Of a DNA stretch of 64,000 nucleotides, positions 9,168-21,980 are shown in pieces. The notes beneath the pieces were generated by a model. It had not been told where the DNA came from and searched no databases. It saw only the letters and a list, made by a program, of their open reading frames with translations. Origin of the DNA: Melampsora larici-populina 98AG31 (lineage: Eukaryota; Basidiomycota; Pucciniomycetes; Pucciniales; Melampsoraceae). The DNA is taken from the NCBI RefSeq assembly GCF_000204055.1, contig NW_006768801.1:671447-735446 (forward strand). The letters are read 5' to 3'. The position numbers and the translations under genes were made by a program. Position 1 is the first letter of the stretch; every line of letters begins with the position of its first letter.

Positions 9168-12100
9168 TCATTTTTTCTTATCATTTTTCCCACCATCAAC
9201 TCCCAAAATAGGCCTCAACAATCTCCTAGCACCTAAAATCCTTTCAGCTAATCTACTCACATTCCCATCATCTAAAATCACATCTAATCCTAATTCCACC
9301 CCAAATGATTTTCCAATCCCATCTCTAATCCTACGAGCTTGATCATAATTCATCACAACAAAATCTTCCTCTTCTTCTGATTTTTTGGGGGTTCCATTTC
9401 TTTCTTGAAGTTCATTTAGATTCAAAAGGGTTAAACTTTTGGGTATTAAGCTGGGTTCTAAACAGAGTGAGTATCCTACTAAACTTCGAACATTTTCTTT
9501 CATGACTTCTAATCGATCTTCTTCTTCTTTTACCTTTTCAACTAAACAATCAAAACACGTGCTTCATTTCAGTCGACTTCTTTGACAAAACATTTGATAC
9601 AATCTTCACTCACTATAAATTTCAATCGGTTCAGTGATAGCCATCACATTATGTTTACCATCATGATGATACCTAAACTCATACCACCCTTCACTCCAAA
9701 CCAATTGTGAACCAGTAAAGGTCATTGTACCCTCCGCCAATGGTTTCTTTCCCACTGCCGTGTCCAACTCTCCATCATCAGATTCTTCTACCTTTGAACC
9801 GATATGCACTTCACCTTCCCATTCTTCTGCACAAACTGGTAACCATCGTCCTGCACTTGCTACTCGGGTCACCAACCTAGATGTACTCGACCCACATCGA
9901 TACAGTCCAATCCAATCGGATCTCGAATGGTTCTGTGGTGCAGTCCAGGTTAATGTGATGGGTTCTCCTACGTGAAACTTGAGCAATCGATTGGTCTCTC
10001 CAAGTGATTTGATAAAGGTAGGACTCATCGACAGTCTCTGATCATCCAAACTTGAACTTGAATATGGATCATGATGAACCGATGGGTGAACGGTGAGTTG
10101 ATATTGACTTGTGTCATAACTTGATAGATCGTTCGCTACACGACTGTATCACCTCCTCAAAAGAAAACCCAATATATATGTGAGAAACTGACGACCAAAA
10201 GGGTTGAACTCAGATCCTTGGGCTTAAACCAGCCTCTGAGCTCTGTCGCACTAAATGCACACGATGAAGAGCAAGAAAAGAAATCTGAACATACGTCAAG
10301 ATCAATCTTTCCCCAGATTGCTGTAATAAGACCTTTGTATCTCTTACCACACCAGATAACCTTGGTGCAGCTACAATTCAAAACCAAAACATCAACCCAT
10401 CAGACCAGATGATCATCGACAAATCAACATCTTTCAAACTTACACTTTTCCAAAAACTCATCTAATGCCACCACTGTTTCATCATAAATATGATCAAACG
10501 TTCCTTGTACTTCTTTAATCTTCTCTTCAATCCTAACCCCACGTGTTCTTTTTAATCTAACCATGGCTCTTTCTCTTATAGTTTTAGTCAACCCTGCTTC
10601 TTTTCTAATAGCATCTCCATACAATTTCCTCATATGAGGACTATTTTGATTTGTCAAGTATAAGATTCAAATCAGTAAAATAATTTTGAAAAAAAAAACA
10701 AAAAGAAAAAAAGGATCATCTTACTTTTCAACATAACTTAAGAACCACCAATGACAAATCATTGAAAAGATTGCAAACCCAAACACAAAGAATGATCCTG
10801 ACATCAAACTTAATCCAATCAAACCAGCACCTCCCATAGTTCTTTCCGGATTATTCAAGAATCTATAAATCCCCGTATAAGCCAATTCGTTTGGATAATC
10901 ATCAATAAAAAAATCACCTGGGTATATAGGTAAGATTTATCAATTCTTTGAGTTCTTTACATTTTTTTTGGGTTAAGTTTGGGATCAAATATTCTTGACT
11001 GACCATAAAACCATCCAAAGTTTCCTAGAACTTCATAAGTAGAACGAGCAGTCCAGATATGAAGTCCAATTAAACACTGTAAAAAAACACAATCAAAATG
11101 ATTAGACCTTTGAAATAAATCAGTTTGAGAAATCCAAAAACTTGTACCATTCCAAATGTATGCCTCAATAGTTCAGATCCAATACTCAAATCAGATTTCA
11201 TCTCATAAAACTGCCAAGCCAAAGTCCCAAACGAAACTATAAAAGAAAACCAAAGTAAGTTCAATACTACAAAACCTCATTGGAGAAAAAAAACAATCAA
11301 AGAGGATCCAGACCATAAACCATGATTAAACTAAGATTATAAATCCCCATCCAATTTCCAAAACAATCTTCTAAAACGACTTCTCTAAAGATCTCAGGAT
11401 GATAATGATACCTTTTTAAAAAATGTCGTACAATAAATCTAGTTTGAGATTGTTTTTTCAATAAGATACCTAATCCAAAACTATGTAAGATTCTAAACCC
11501 AATGGCATTCAAACTAACTAACCATTTGTTTTGATTAAAAATTAAAAACAAAATCGAATACAATAAACTTAAACTGGTGGCTAAATCTGTCGAACGTAAT
11601 GGATCGAAATTCGATAGTCCAATCATTTGTTTTTTAAAAAACTTATGATCTAAATCTTGTCTAGTTAATGGTCTTGAATGATGAAAATTAGTTTTATGAG
11701 CCGATGATTTGGTTGGATTATAAATTCCAGGTGAATTGATTTGATCTAAACTTTTTCTAGGATGACTTTCATCTAATTCTAAATTCAATACAAGTCCTTT
11801 TGAACCCAGATCACCATTGTAAGACGAATCTGACCAATCACCAGGAGATTGTTCAAATGCAGTTAATGAAGCAGTTGGAGTTTTCTTTTGATCTTCTGAT
11901 AAATGATTTGAGATTGAATGTTGAAGATCTGATTTGATAGGTAATGGATCTTTAGCCGTCAAAGGTCTTGGTCGACCATAAGTTCTTTCGATATGAGGGT
12001 TTTCGAAATAAATCAAAAATCCAAATTGACAAAGATGAGCACCTAATGAAACAAAGAACACCATTCTTGAACCAGTAATCAAACTTGCACCATAGAATCC

Positions 12101-12994
12101 TGCATAACCTATCGAATACATTGGATGAGGTGCCATTTCGAAAACACCATCGAAAACCAACGTATGAAGTGATTTAAAGAACGCATCACCCCAATACCAA
12201 GCATAATCATGTACTATCTTATGTGCTTCTAATTTCACCCATACATTGAATGCCACTAAACCAACTCCAACTAAAATCCTAGGTAATGTATGAAATTCAA
12301 ATGAATGATTAGAAGTAAAACAAAATAAAAAGTAAGATAAGAAATCATTTAATAAGATGATATCTACTACTTGACGAAACAATAACCAAATATTATATTC
12401 GATAGGTACTGAATCAAATTGATAATCAGTTGAATGTGACATTTTCGAATTCAATTGTAATTCAACCCATTTTGAAAACCTTGGATAAACTTTCGAATCA
12501 AAATATTTATTTAATGAGATCCATTTGACAATAAACTTTCGTTCTGATTGTTTTTTCAAGATCCAACCTAATCCAACATTATAACTTAATCTCCAAAAAA
12601 TAAATGATATCAAATAAATCTTTCTCAAGGTGTTCATACTAAAGAAATTAAACAAGATGATTTGAAATGATAATGAGGATAAAGTGATTAAATCTAAATT
12701 CGATTTTGGTAAACTCGGATTGAAGAGTGAAGAGAGTACGTCATGAGTTTCGGGAATTTTGAAGACTTGTTTCCATTGGGTTTTGAATGATGATGATGAT
12801 GTGGTTTTTGATTAGTAGTGATAGTCAATCAAGAATAGTTGATGAAGAGACTAACGAGTTCCATCTGGAGTAGTACCATAAGTTGGTTTGGGTGTTTCCT
12901 TGTTGAGATCATTTTGATCTTGACCTTTCGATTGATCTTGATTCTCTGTTGTTGGTTCTGATGATTTTCTTTTCCTGATATTTAATTGCTTCAT
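9168..12994 (-). CDS. CHO2: phosphatidylethanolamine N-methyltransferase, nine exons, about 1040 aa
   Basis: The enzyme adds the first methyl group from S-adenosylmethionine to phosphatidylethanolamine in the ER, on the way to phosphatidylcholine. Exon model: 12994-12856, 12765-11314, 11236-11148, 11076-11004, 10917-10725, 10640-10444, 10370-10295, 10143-9614, 9541-9168; all phases agree. Family blocks seen: TPDGTLFKIPETHDVLSSLF near residue 45, several membrane helices, a methyltransferase box with EMAPHPMYSIGY (about residue 245), LLRHTFGM, WTARSTYEVLGNFGWFYGDFF, RLSGVVRDTKVLLQQSG, RVANDLSSYDTS, and the C-terminal beta-sandwich and DDGNVSRLAERI block. The exon 2/3 junction uses a weak donor and is the least certain. 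A Ser/Pro-rich insert separates the two membrane parts. Length is slightly above the yeast enzyme. Confidence 0.9.
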
Positions 12995-13721
12995 GATATC
13001 CTTTCCTTGGTTCTTGGTTCTTGGTTCTTGGTTCTTGGTTTTTGGTTTTTGTTCGTTTTCAAGGAAATCAGATGAACCGTCTACTATGTAAACTCAACAC
13101 TCAAAACTTGTCTCCTGTTTACCAATTTACAATACAGTCTTCATCAGATCCAATTCAACTCACTTTAAACTTTTACATAAACCATTCAAACAATCACATC
13201 ACCTTTTAGTCTCAAATAAAGCTGGGATAGCTGGCAATTATCTGCTATGTGTCACATCAATAGGCGTGAGGGTTTTGGCTAGACTAAGTGAATCCCCAAT
13301 CTCGTCACAGGGGAACAGAGACCCCCCTGTGGGAGGTTGTCTTGAGCTAAGTTAAAGAACAGATCTTGCTAATCTAGTTCCGGTAGAAGGGCTGCGTTAC
13401 CAATGCCCTCTCAAAATCTTTGATCAGAATATATTTGTACAAACCACCAAATCAATCTCAATTAGCATCATCTTTTGGGACATATAAGTAATTGATTGTT
13501 TTTTTACAATTATCAAGATTTTCTTTTGTCAATTTGATCCTAATATATATAACATGTGATATACGGACCCAATCAAAAGATTCAAGTCCTTCACCTTTTC
13601 TTCTTCACACAAAATTCACTCCACCTTTTTTTGTTTTCGTTTACACCTTATCATAAACACACTTTCATTTCAAACCTACATTCACACTTGATGGATTGGA
13701 TTTCGATTTCGTCATCTATCT
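12995..13721. other. intergenic between CHO2 and the DCN1-like gene
   Basis: The spacer contains a short CTTGGTTCTTGGTT tandem repeat just upstream of the CHO2 start (about 13008-13040). A G/C hairpin-like stretch lies near 13310-13335 (CAGGGGAAC...CCCCCTGTG). No gene was recognised. Most of it should be the CHO2 promoter and the 3' untranslated region of the DCN1-like gene. Confidence 0.5.
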
Positions 13722-15227
13722 TCATGATGTGTCCATCGTTTCAGATCCTAATTTTGTTCTAGCTAATTCAACATAATCATCAATCATAGAAGGCCAAGCA
13801 CCTAATAAATCATGATTTCCAAAATTCAATCAGGCATCAATTCCATTTGTTTCTATCCTGAAATCAATTCTACTATTGGATTTTTTTCTCAAAGAAAAGT
13901 TCTTACCAGATTCATCGTAATTTTTAAATCCATCATCAAATTGTTGAACAAAGTCTCCAAACTATCAAAAATAACCAACATCAGACTTGATCAGTTTGTT
14001 AACCTCAACATCACGAAACCGTTTTCTAAAACCAACATACCAAGTTCCATGTGTCCCTACTGACAGCTTTACCTTTCGACCTTAGGAGTTCAAACCACCA
14101 TTCTAGGTACTCTTGTTTGAAGGGTTCTCCATCAGGTGTAGGTGCGATCGGTATAAGCATTTCCCAGAATGCCACAGCAGTTTCAAGTGCTACAAAAGAA
14201 AATCAAAATCAAAGCTAAATTTGGCATCCCCCCAAAAAAACCTTACAACCCATTTCTTCTTCTTGGAGAAAAAAAATCCCTCATCTGATAAATTCAAAAT
14301 GATGAAAAGTCAAACTTACCAAAACTTTTTTGACCTTCATCTTTACCAAAATCAAAAACATATCTATAAATAATTTGAAAATAATCATCATCTTCTTTCA
14401 ATTCATCAGATAAGTTTTGAAGATGATCTTTTTGAAATGTAATTAATTCTTCTTGAGTTTTGATTCGAATCCAATCCGTTTCGTTTTCTTCCAATTGATC
14501 TAAATAAACTTTTGTCCATCCTTGACGAAACCCACTTCGTTCGATGATTCCTAATCTTGGTGCTTCAACTAATTGTGCTAAACAAATCACACTCGGTTCT
14601 TCAGGTGAGAGACTTAAGCTTTCTAAGTATTGGATCAGTCCTTCCATTTCCATTCGTTTTGAGTCATTATCTTTGGCGTGAATCGAATGATCGAAATGGA
14701 TGAAATGATCAACAAAGAGTCCAGGAACCAAAGATCATCATTTGGTGACGACTTTACCTTGATAACCATCGAATTGAGTATTCAGAAGTCCTTCAATCTG
14801 TTCACTTAATGCTTTTTTACGGCTCATAACCGCTCGATCAGCATTCAGTTGAGCTGTTCCATCTCGATAAAACATCTCAATCGCTGCTTCTAATCGATAC
14901 CTAATCAAACCAATCCCATCTGAATCTCCTTAAATTTAAAATAAAAGGTGTTGAGAATCGATTCAACTTACCCTGCTTTTTTACATATCCGTGAAGTATC
15001 TGCAGGTCTAATATAAATGGATAAGTCAACTTCAGTCAAACAGAAGGTTTAAAATCATTCAAAGATCTTGTGCATACATTGCGTTTGTTAAACCCATAAA
15101 CTCGCTCATAACCCTTTCCTTCTGAGCTTTTGATCCTGAAGTCGACTATAATCCAATCAAAACCGCATCTCAAATCAAGACCCTATGCCAAACCTTTGCA
15201 GAAGAACAATTTCAAAAACCTTACCAT
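13722..15227 (-). CDS. DCN1: DCN1-like cullin neddylation factor, 294 aa, eight exons
   Basis: DCN1 proteins bind the NEDD8 E2 and cullins and promote cullin neddylation. Exons: 15227-15225, 15145-15078, 15007-14972, 14900-14758, 14670-14320, 14189-14041, 13961-13907, 13801-13722; all phases fit. The N-terminus has a UBA-like helix (EFMGLTNA...RLEAAIEMFY). The PONY/DCUN1 domain follows: YLESLSLSPEEPSVICLAQ, GFRQGW, FDFGKDEGQKSFALETAVAF and WEMLIP. It ends with SRDTWNLFGDFVQQF, NYDESGAWPSMIDDYVE, the hallmark end of the family. In this model the start codon alone forms the first coding exon, directly followed by a GTAAGG donor; an internal Met could serve instead. Intron 4 removes two in-frame TGA codons. 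Confidence 0.85.
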
Positions 15228-17688
15228 CTTATCAAACGTGTAAAGAGTAGTGATGATGAGAATCAAGATTGAGATGAGATTCAAGTATTCCGTCTTGAGC
15301 TTGGTTTGTGTGGTGCTTTGGTAATCTTTTTGCTTGCTTGCCTTTTCAAATCAGTTGTAGCCTGAAGGTTCTTGAGTTATCAATTTTGCAAATTCAAATC
15401 TTACTTTCATGATCTACGCTTGTACTACATACAGGCTCAGCTCTATTGGTAACCCGTATCGGGGTACCGGCACCCCATCGTCCCAATATCCGTACTTATA
15501 AAGCCCCTCTTGCGCATTCACCTGCGAGAGACTCGAGAGGGATCAATTATGGCTGATCCACAAAATTTGGCTTGTGAGCAAGAAACCTTTGGCTGGGGAT
15601 TTTCTTTATATGAATATGTATTCACTTTGAAAATCTCCTTTTTTCTCCAAAACCAAAAAACCTCTTCAAGTTTTCAAGAAAACACTACATGAACAGGTAT
15701 GGACATCACTCCCTTGTACTTTCTTCATACTTTTGATTGAACTCCCTGCCACATTTTTTTTCTCAAGCAAATTTGTTTTCTATGCCCCTTGTCAATCCTT
15801 GTTTAGCTCCATCAAAATGCCTGTCTCACAGACATTGATGTGCAATTGGATGCAGCAAGACATCTTGTACTGGTTGGTGCAAATAAATCACCACACAACC
15901 TGAGATAAGCATCTGGTTGTCTGAGCACTGAAAGTTTCAGACCATTCTCCACCTCTAATCACAAGTCAGACAGGAAATCAACAACATCAACTCTTCCGGT
16001 GGTGCAGCTAAAAACAACACCAAATATCACCAAGCACCTCAACCTCTAAATAAGTCCAATCTTCAAAGCAGTGAGATCACTCAACACCTTATAACACAAT
16101 TCAGTAAGCTGACCATTTCATATCAGAGTATCATATGTTTGAACTGACGCACAAACTTGAGTACAGCTTTTCTTGGATCATCAAAGGCTTGCTGTAACAT
16201 CCCAATCATCCAGCTCAATTTGAAAAAGCATAGACTCAAAGTGAAGATGGTTCATCACCATGGTCCAGGTATGTTAGTACAAGTTCATGCTAGGTTTTGA
16301 TGCAATAAAGGTGGCCAGATGTCAATATTGGTTGCAAGATACCAAATATGGAAAATTTATCATGATCTTGAAATATGTGTTTGATGTTAACATGGTTGGG
16401 ACAGAGGAGGCAATGGATGCAATGGAGGCAATGGAGTTAATGGAGTTAATAGAGGAGGAGGGGAAGGTGGTGGTGATCAAAACTCTTCCTCATTTCAATA
16501 TTGTTTTGTCTTTGCTTTTCTTTCTCCCTTGTTTTTCCTTTCTGAGTTGTGTTCAAGAGATACTGTTGGTTTCAAATTGATTGACCATCAGGCCTTATTG
16601 GACTCAGAAATTGTGTGTCAGTTGTCTGTACAAAAATAAGTAATAGTTTCATTTATTTTTATACAACATGTTAGACTGATAAAGGATTCATATGGGGCAC
16701 CTGCAAGTATCTGATAAGGAATTTCTGGCATATAGCCAACCATACAGTACACGTTCATGATTGGCTACGCGCCAAGACATCTGTTCCCCTCAGGTGTATA
16801 GAATTGAGTATACATAGCATCACATAGAGCTTCCTTTTGGCTATTCAAGTGACGCTAATCTCATTGCCTTGGCCTTATACAAAAAATACTACATGTAAGA
16901 CATCTGTGCTGCACTGCCCTCAGATCTTTCTTAGATCCTTTAATACAAGGCCGTCCAATTGGCCCCTCACTGTGTAAGAAAGCACACATCACCAGACCAG
17001 AAGGAAGCACTTGGGCCCAAGAACTCTCTGGCATGAAATCCTTGATTGCTACATGCCTCAGAGGAATATATGATCATGGGATCCAAGATAATTTTGTACG
17101 CACAGCGGTTTCATCACACGCACTTTTATTCAAACTTTGACACACCAAGAGTCACTCACTGAAGCATTTGGATCTTGTATATCATGGGCAATGAAGATAT
17201 CTTTCAAGTTTATGGGCTCTAGGGCAATTTGAAAAAGAAGCAGACCTACAAGTGAACATGGTTTATTTTACCCAAAAGGCTAATTTCCATTTGGTAGGTG
17301 GTAGAAGAAGCTGAAGATAAAATTTAATAGGAGAATCTAAAGATCTTTTACCGTCCAAAACATCTAATAACAACTTTCTTGAGTTTTTGAATACAACATG
17401 GAACCAATCATCAAAGATGTCTTTTTTCAACTCATATTCAGGCTTCTAAGGATCCCATTTTTGGGGTTCAGATCTTAATATCTAACCTGCTTCATTGTGT
17501 GAAATTGTGTGAACTTGCCACAGTTGCTTATGCTGACTACGTAAATGTTTGTCTTTTTGTTTTTCGGACAATTTTTCCCCGTTAAGATTTGAACCCGCAT
17601 CTCAATTCATCTGCCCCCAGGAGACCATCTTTTTTATCAAGTACATAAATCGTTTGAGCTTAAGCACTTCAACAGACTTTTGATCTCC
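15228..17688. other. transposon-derived, gene-free stretch with a 9-bp minisatellite
   Basis: No gene was recognised. The DNA is CpG-poor and resembles decayed repeats. Bases 16405-16458 hold about five imperfect copies of a 9-base unit GAGGCAATG. Near 15450-15480 a short CpG-rich patch (CCCGTATCGGGGTACC) resembles the motif-rich element at 62052-62596. Bases 17580-17610 on the minus strand show a B-box-like GGTTCAAATC but do not fold as a tRNA. Confidence 0.5.
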
Positions 17689-18833
17689 ATGTGTTCATTA
17701 CTCTATAAGTTATTGCTTCCTTTAAGTTTGGTGCTCACCTTTCAAGCGGATCTTTACAATTCTGAGCCTATCTTAAAGAGAGCCCTACCAGGTCAGTCTC
17801 GTGAAATTCCTCTCATCTCGATGAAATTTTTCCTACTCATCCTCGTTGCGAAATGTGCTCCCTTTCGCGTTTCGTGTTTTAGAATGGCACGAGACTACCA
17901 CTGGTCACGCCGCCGGTCATGTCTGGAGCGTTACCGGACTAACTTCCGAAAAATATATAGTAGATGTCAATGATCAAGGACCTGCCATCCCTCTGTGGGA
18001 CCTTCGTAGAATCGAGGACATGCCTGATATCAAAACCCACGGATTCACTTATGTGACCCGTGACTTCCCTCTGGATGCTTCCCAATTAGACCCACATTCC
18101 GAAGCGCACCAAAAGATCTTGGAAAGAGATGCTTTGGATCTTGTGAAAGACTTGTCAGTCACTCGGTAATTTTTTCTTCGTAAAAGACTGGTCCCAGGAG
18201 GCTCATCTTGTGTCTTGAATTAGGACCAACTCAAAATCAGCAATATCTTGGGGAGGCGTTCTTCGAGGCCCGTCACGGGGTTCCCAGAAGCCATATCGTG
18301 TGATGCACAGTGACATGTCACCAAGAGGGGCGGAATTTATCAAATCCAGCATGATACTCCCGTTCTGCGAAACTTCGGATGACGAAGACACGAAAGCATT
18401 TGGACAGCACATGGCCCAAGATAAGCGCGTGGTGATATTCAATGTATGGAGACCGCTCCGAGAAGTTGGCCGCGATCCACTTGCCCTTTGCGATTGGCAG
18501 TCACTTTCAGATCAAGACGCTTGGGGAATTGTTAATCATCCCACAGACACTGGTAGTTCAATTCAGGCCTGGAAGTACAATGAGCATCAAAAATGGTTCT
18601 ATTTAGATAAACAGAAACCAAACGAAGTCTTTGTTTTTGTACAACATGATAGTTCAGCACCAGCTGGCCATGGGATGAATACACCGCATGCTGCACCTTA
18701 TATATATGAAACCCGTAGAGAGGCTCCAAGAATCAGCTACGAATGTAGAATTGTTGCAATTGTCGGTTCAGAATTTAGGCTCGATCATGGTAGAACAGGT
18801 CAAGGCTTATTTGAAAGTGTGACTCAAAGATGA
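17689..18833 (+). CDS. secreted AsaB/GA4-desaturase-like oxygenase, copy B (327 aa), most divergent
   Basis: Exons 17689-17791, 17883-18153, 18224-18833, with the family's phases 1 and 2. The signal peptide MCSLLYKLLLPLSLVLTFQA is in exon 1. The core shows HSDMSPRGA, FNVWRPL, DPLALCDW, AWKYNEHQKWFYL, VFVQHDSSAP, GHGMNTPHAA and PRISYE, so the HxD...H...RxS residues are kept. It departs from the others in exon 1 (no CRS-SKREL motif) and in HAAPYIYETRREAP instead of HASF. Its DPLALCDW block looks closest to ordinary intracellular family members, so it may be nearest the ancestral form. The donor of intron 2 is GTCAGT; a GTAATT 17 bases further on is an alternative. Confidence 0.75.
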
Positions 18834-19663
18834 AAACAATCAAGCGAGTATGAAGAAGGGAAGAATCAGATATGGGATGGTAAGACGAAAAGATGAGTCT
18901 GATGACTGATGTGCTGTGTTATTGATTTTTGTATGTTCGGTTTTCAAAGAATTTTGTTACATGCAGTGGTTTTATGACGTAAACAATTCTTGATTTCATC
19001 TGCTTCATTTGTTCTTTAGAAACCATCTTTTCCCTCTTTACCATTCAAATATCCTCAACCTCTATCAGCCTCATCAGATGTTTATTCTGACGTTTTCTCA
19101 GCTTCAATTTCATCAAATCATGGAACCAGAGATCTAACCTCGTAGAACCATTTTGAATCACGCCGAACGAAATAAATTTACCAACAGCACCTAAATAGAA
19201 TAAGATGCTGAATGCCAAAGGATCTATTAGGTTTCATTGACATAGAGAGCTTAGAATGATCCACTGAACCTGTGGAACATTCTCACAAGTGCTTCTCGAT
19301 CGCCTATAGTACTGTTGGTGTTGATTGCTTTTCTTGACCGAATCAATCACGTCCGTGACATATAACATTCTCTTGGTTAAAATCATTCTCCAAGTCTGAA
19401 ACACTTGTTTTAGCTCTGACCAAAAGAGCCGTGCATCCCTAGAGCTCACATTCTAGCACCTCTGGCACAAATTCCCCAATTGCAGATCAAGGTTTCAGCA
19501 TGACCAAGTTTGCGACACGAGCGGATTGATGTGTCATATTTGGGATGAAATTACCATATAGGATTGTGATCCGATAATCGATGTAGATTTCTTCCCATCT
19601 TGACTTTTTACTTCGAAGGGTCTTGTCATTACAACGATATTGCTCATCAGAGAAAAGATGTGG
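18834..19663. other. intergenic between copies B and C
   Basis: No gene was recognised. Two short minus frames (19234-19449 and 19487-19687) lack domain or splice support. This is the terminator region of copy B and the promoter of copy C. Confidence 0.4.
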
Positions 19664-20753
19664 ATGCTTTCCTACTCGCTTCAACACTTGGTCTTTTTCG
19701 TTCTCTTTTTTCGGTCTTCAATAAACTGCAGAAGTACTTTAAAACGAGAATTAAAGAGTTTGTTCATTCACGCTTCCAAAACTTCAGATGATGGGAAACA
19801 ATGCTAAAGCAGATTTGGTTTGACTTTAACAATCGTTTCAATAGATCCTGAAACTGTTTTTGGAGGTGTTTTCCTTTTTGAAACCGATCTACCAACCAAA
19901 TCATATAGAGTTGATGAGTCCTTCAAGCATCAAGTTCCTCTTCAAGACCTTCGAAGTATACCAGGCACACCGGATTTAAACACTGATGGATTCACTTATG
20001 TGTCCGGAAGGCCCGTAAAAGGGATCAAAGATCTGGAAGAACTATCCGATGACCACTATGACGCTTTGGTAGCAGATTCGATTGAACTTGTAAAAGAGCT
20101 GTAAGATTATCTCTACAGAAATATGTCTTCGAATAGAATAAAAGGGGGCTCACTGACTTTGGATGCTCAGGACCGGTGCAAAATCAGCATTCTCGTATGT
20201 AGCTGGATTTAGAGATCACACTTCACCGGAAACACCAAAACCAGTTTCAGCAATTCACTCTGACCTGTCAGCTGAAGGCGCCGAATTCGCGAAACAGCTA
20301 ACACAAGCCATACTTTTGAGTTCAGAGGATCCAGAGGAGTATAAATTTGGGAGGTATCTCCAGGAGGACGGTAAAAACGTGGTGATTGTGAATGTCTGGA
20401 GACCGATTCATACTGTTCAAGACCATCATCTCGGTATTTGCAAATGGGATTCATCTTTGAAAGAAGATGCTATGCGGTGGAGACTCGAACCAAGCAATTT
20501 GGACAATGCACTTCAGCCATGGAGGTATAGAGAAGGTCAAAGTTGGTGGTACTTGAGTGATATGAGGCCTGATGAAGCTTATGTATTCATGCAACACGAT
20601 AGCCGGGCAAAAGAAGATGGTCATGGAATCAATGTACCCCACGCTTCTTTTACTTTCAAAAAGGATGCCAACAAGCCATCTACTCGAATGAGTTTTGAGT
20701 CTTCGGTAATTGCAATTATCAAATCATCACCAACTCAAGCAACATCAACATGA
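19664..20753 (+). CDS. secreted AsaB/GA4-desaturase-like oxygenase, copy C (310 aa)
   Basis: Exons 19664-19757, 19845-20100, 20171-20753. Exon 1 (94 nt, start MLSYSLQHLVFFVLFF) and exon 2 (256 nt) have exactly the lengths of copy A. It keeps H146-x-D148, H274 and R289-x-S291, with the blocks VNVWRPIHTVQDHHLGIC, WRYREGQSWWYL and YVFMQHDSRA. It is the closest relative of copy A by these blocks, although the two are on opposite strands with CHO2 and DCN1 between them. Intron 1 ends CAATAG and intron 2 ends GCTCAG. Secretion followed by oxidation of an apoplastic or host compound is inference. Confidence 0.82.
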
Positions 20754-21980
20754 TTGAATAACCAATCTAACTAATCATTTAACCGATGGAGAAATTCCGA
20801 AATATAAAAGTCTGCCTGATATTTCCAGCATTTTATTGTGTTGCATGGAGGCATTGATGTACAGACACATTATTCATCGTATGACAATCCTGCATCATCA
20901 GTAAAAACCTATAATATGTACATATAATCTTTCTTCAGTTCTCACATACATATATTTGATTCGATGATCTAATAAAGTGACAACAGAGGCCTCACTAATC
21001 GAAACGATAGGTGCAAAGTCCACGACCCAAACAAATGACTTCAGCTTGTAGTGAGCTGGATAATCATGATCATACTGATTGATTTGATAGAGATCTTTCA
21101 AAATCATCAATTGACCTGCGTGAAGCTCCTTTGTTTGTAGCATATGAGTAAGCTCAAGGTTGGACGTGGAATCAGTGTTTCACTTCATTTTAACAAAAGA
21201 CTACATCAAAGCCTCAAGGTAAATCAGGTTTTGCGCTACATAGTGGAACCGAGATTGTTGAATCGCCCGAATTTCCACCCTGAAGCTGTCTTCCTCTCGA
21301 CGCTCACGGTCTGTGTATCTCGGGTATCGGTGGCTTATACACTATGAGCGAGTCCGTACCTACATGAATCCATGTGGAGTGGGTACAAAAACCTCCTCGA
21401 AAGTTTGTACCAAAATCTATGTACTCCAGAATATAGACCGAAACATCGCAAGTGTGGGCAGTGGACGCGAGATCCGACTGCTTGATGACTTTGCTGCTTT
21501 GCCGGTTGGCCATAGTGCGACAGATGGTCATAAGAAAGTGACTCTTACAGAGTCTAATCAAGAAATGTACATGAAACATCGGCTTGTCTTGTTTACATTG
21601 GATAACCTTGTTCTACCCCTTTCAATTGACTTCTCTTTTTCATTGGAACAATCGATTTCCTTGTTTCATCTGAGCATTTCTCCCATCACATGGGGGGTCA
21701 CAGACTTGCATGGCGCGATTCTCTTTGGGAAGAAGATAATATCCTAATTTGAGACATTTTGCTTTTAGTTCCGAATCCAAACTCGCGCATCCCTTGACAT
21801 GATATTCCAGCAGCGTTTACAACAAAGTTCTCGATCGGAAAATGAGGTGGTCTGTGACAAAAGCGATATGGCGTCTCGCTTCATGATTCAGAAATTATTT
21901 CCATAAAGATGCCTGAATGGATTGGTGTCGATTCCTACTCTATTTTTCATCACGAAGTCCATTTCGAATTAATTGTCCCA
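20754..21980. other. intergenic between copies C and D
   Basis: No gene could be supported. A 144-codon plus frame (21313-21747) and a minus frame (20898-21143) are CpG-normal but have no recognisable domain, signal peptide or splice partner. The segment just upstream of copy D shares short blocks with the upstream region of copy A. Confidence 0.4.

Noticed and set aside
10195..10250. tRNA-like sequence on the minus strand
   Set aside because: GAGTTCAACCC resembles a B box, but it lies inside an intron of CHO2 and does not fold as a cloverleaf.
21313..21747. 144-codon plus frame between copies C and D
   Set aside because: Begins with a non-ATG start, has no recognised domain or signal peptide and no splice partner; kept only as a note.
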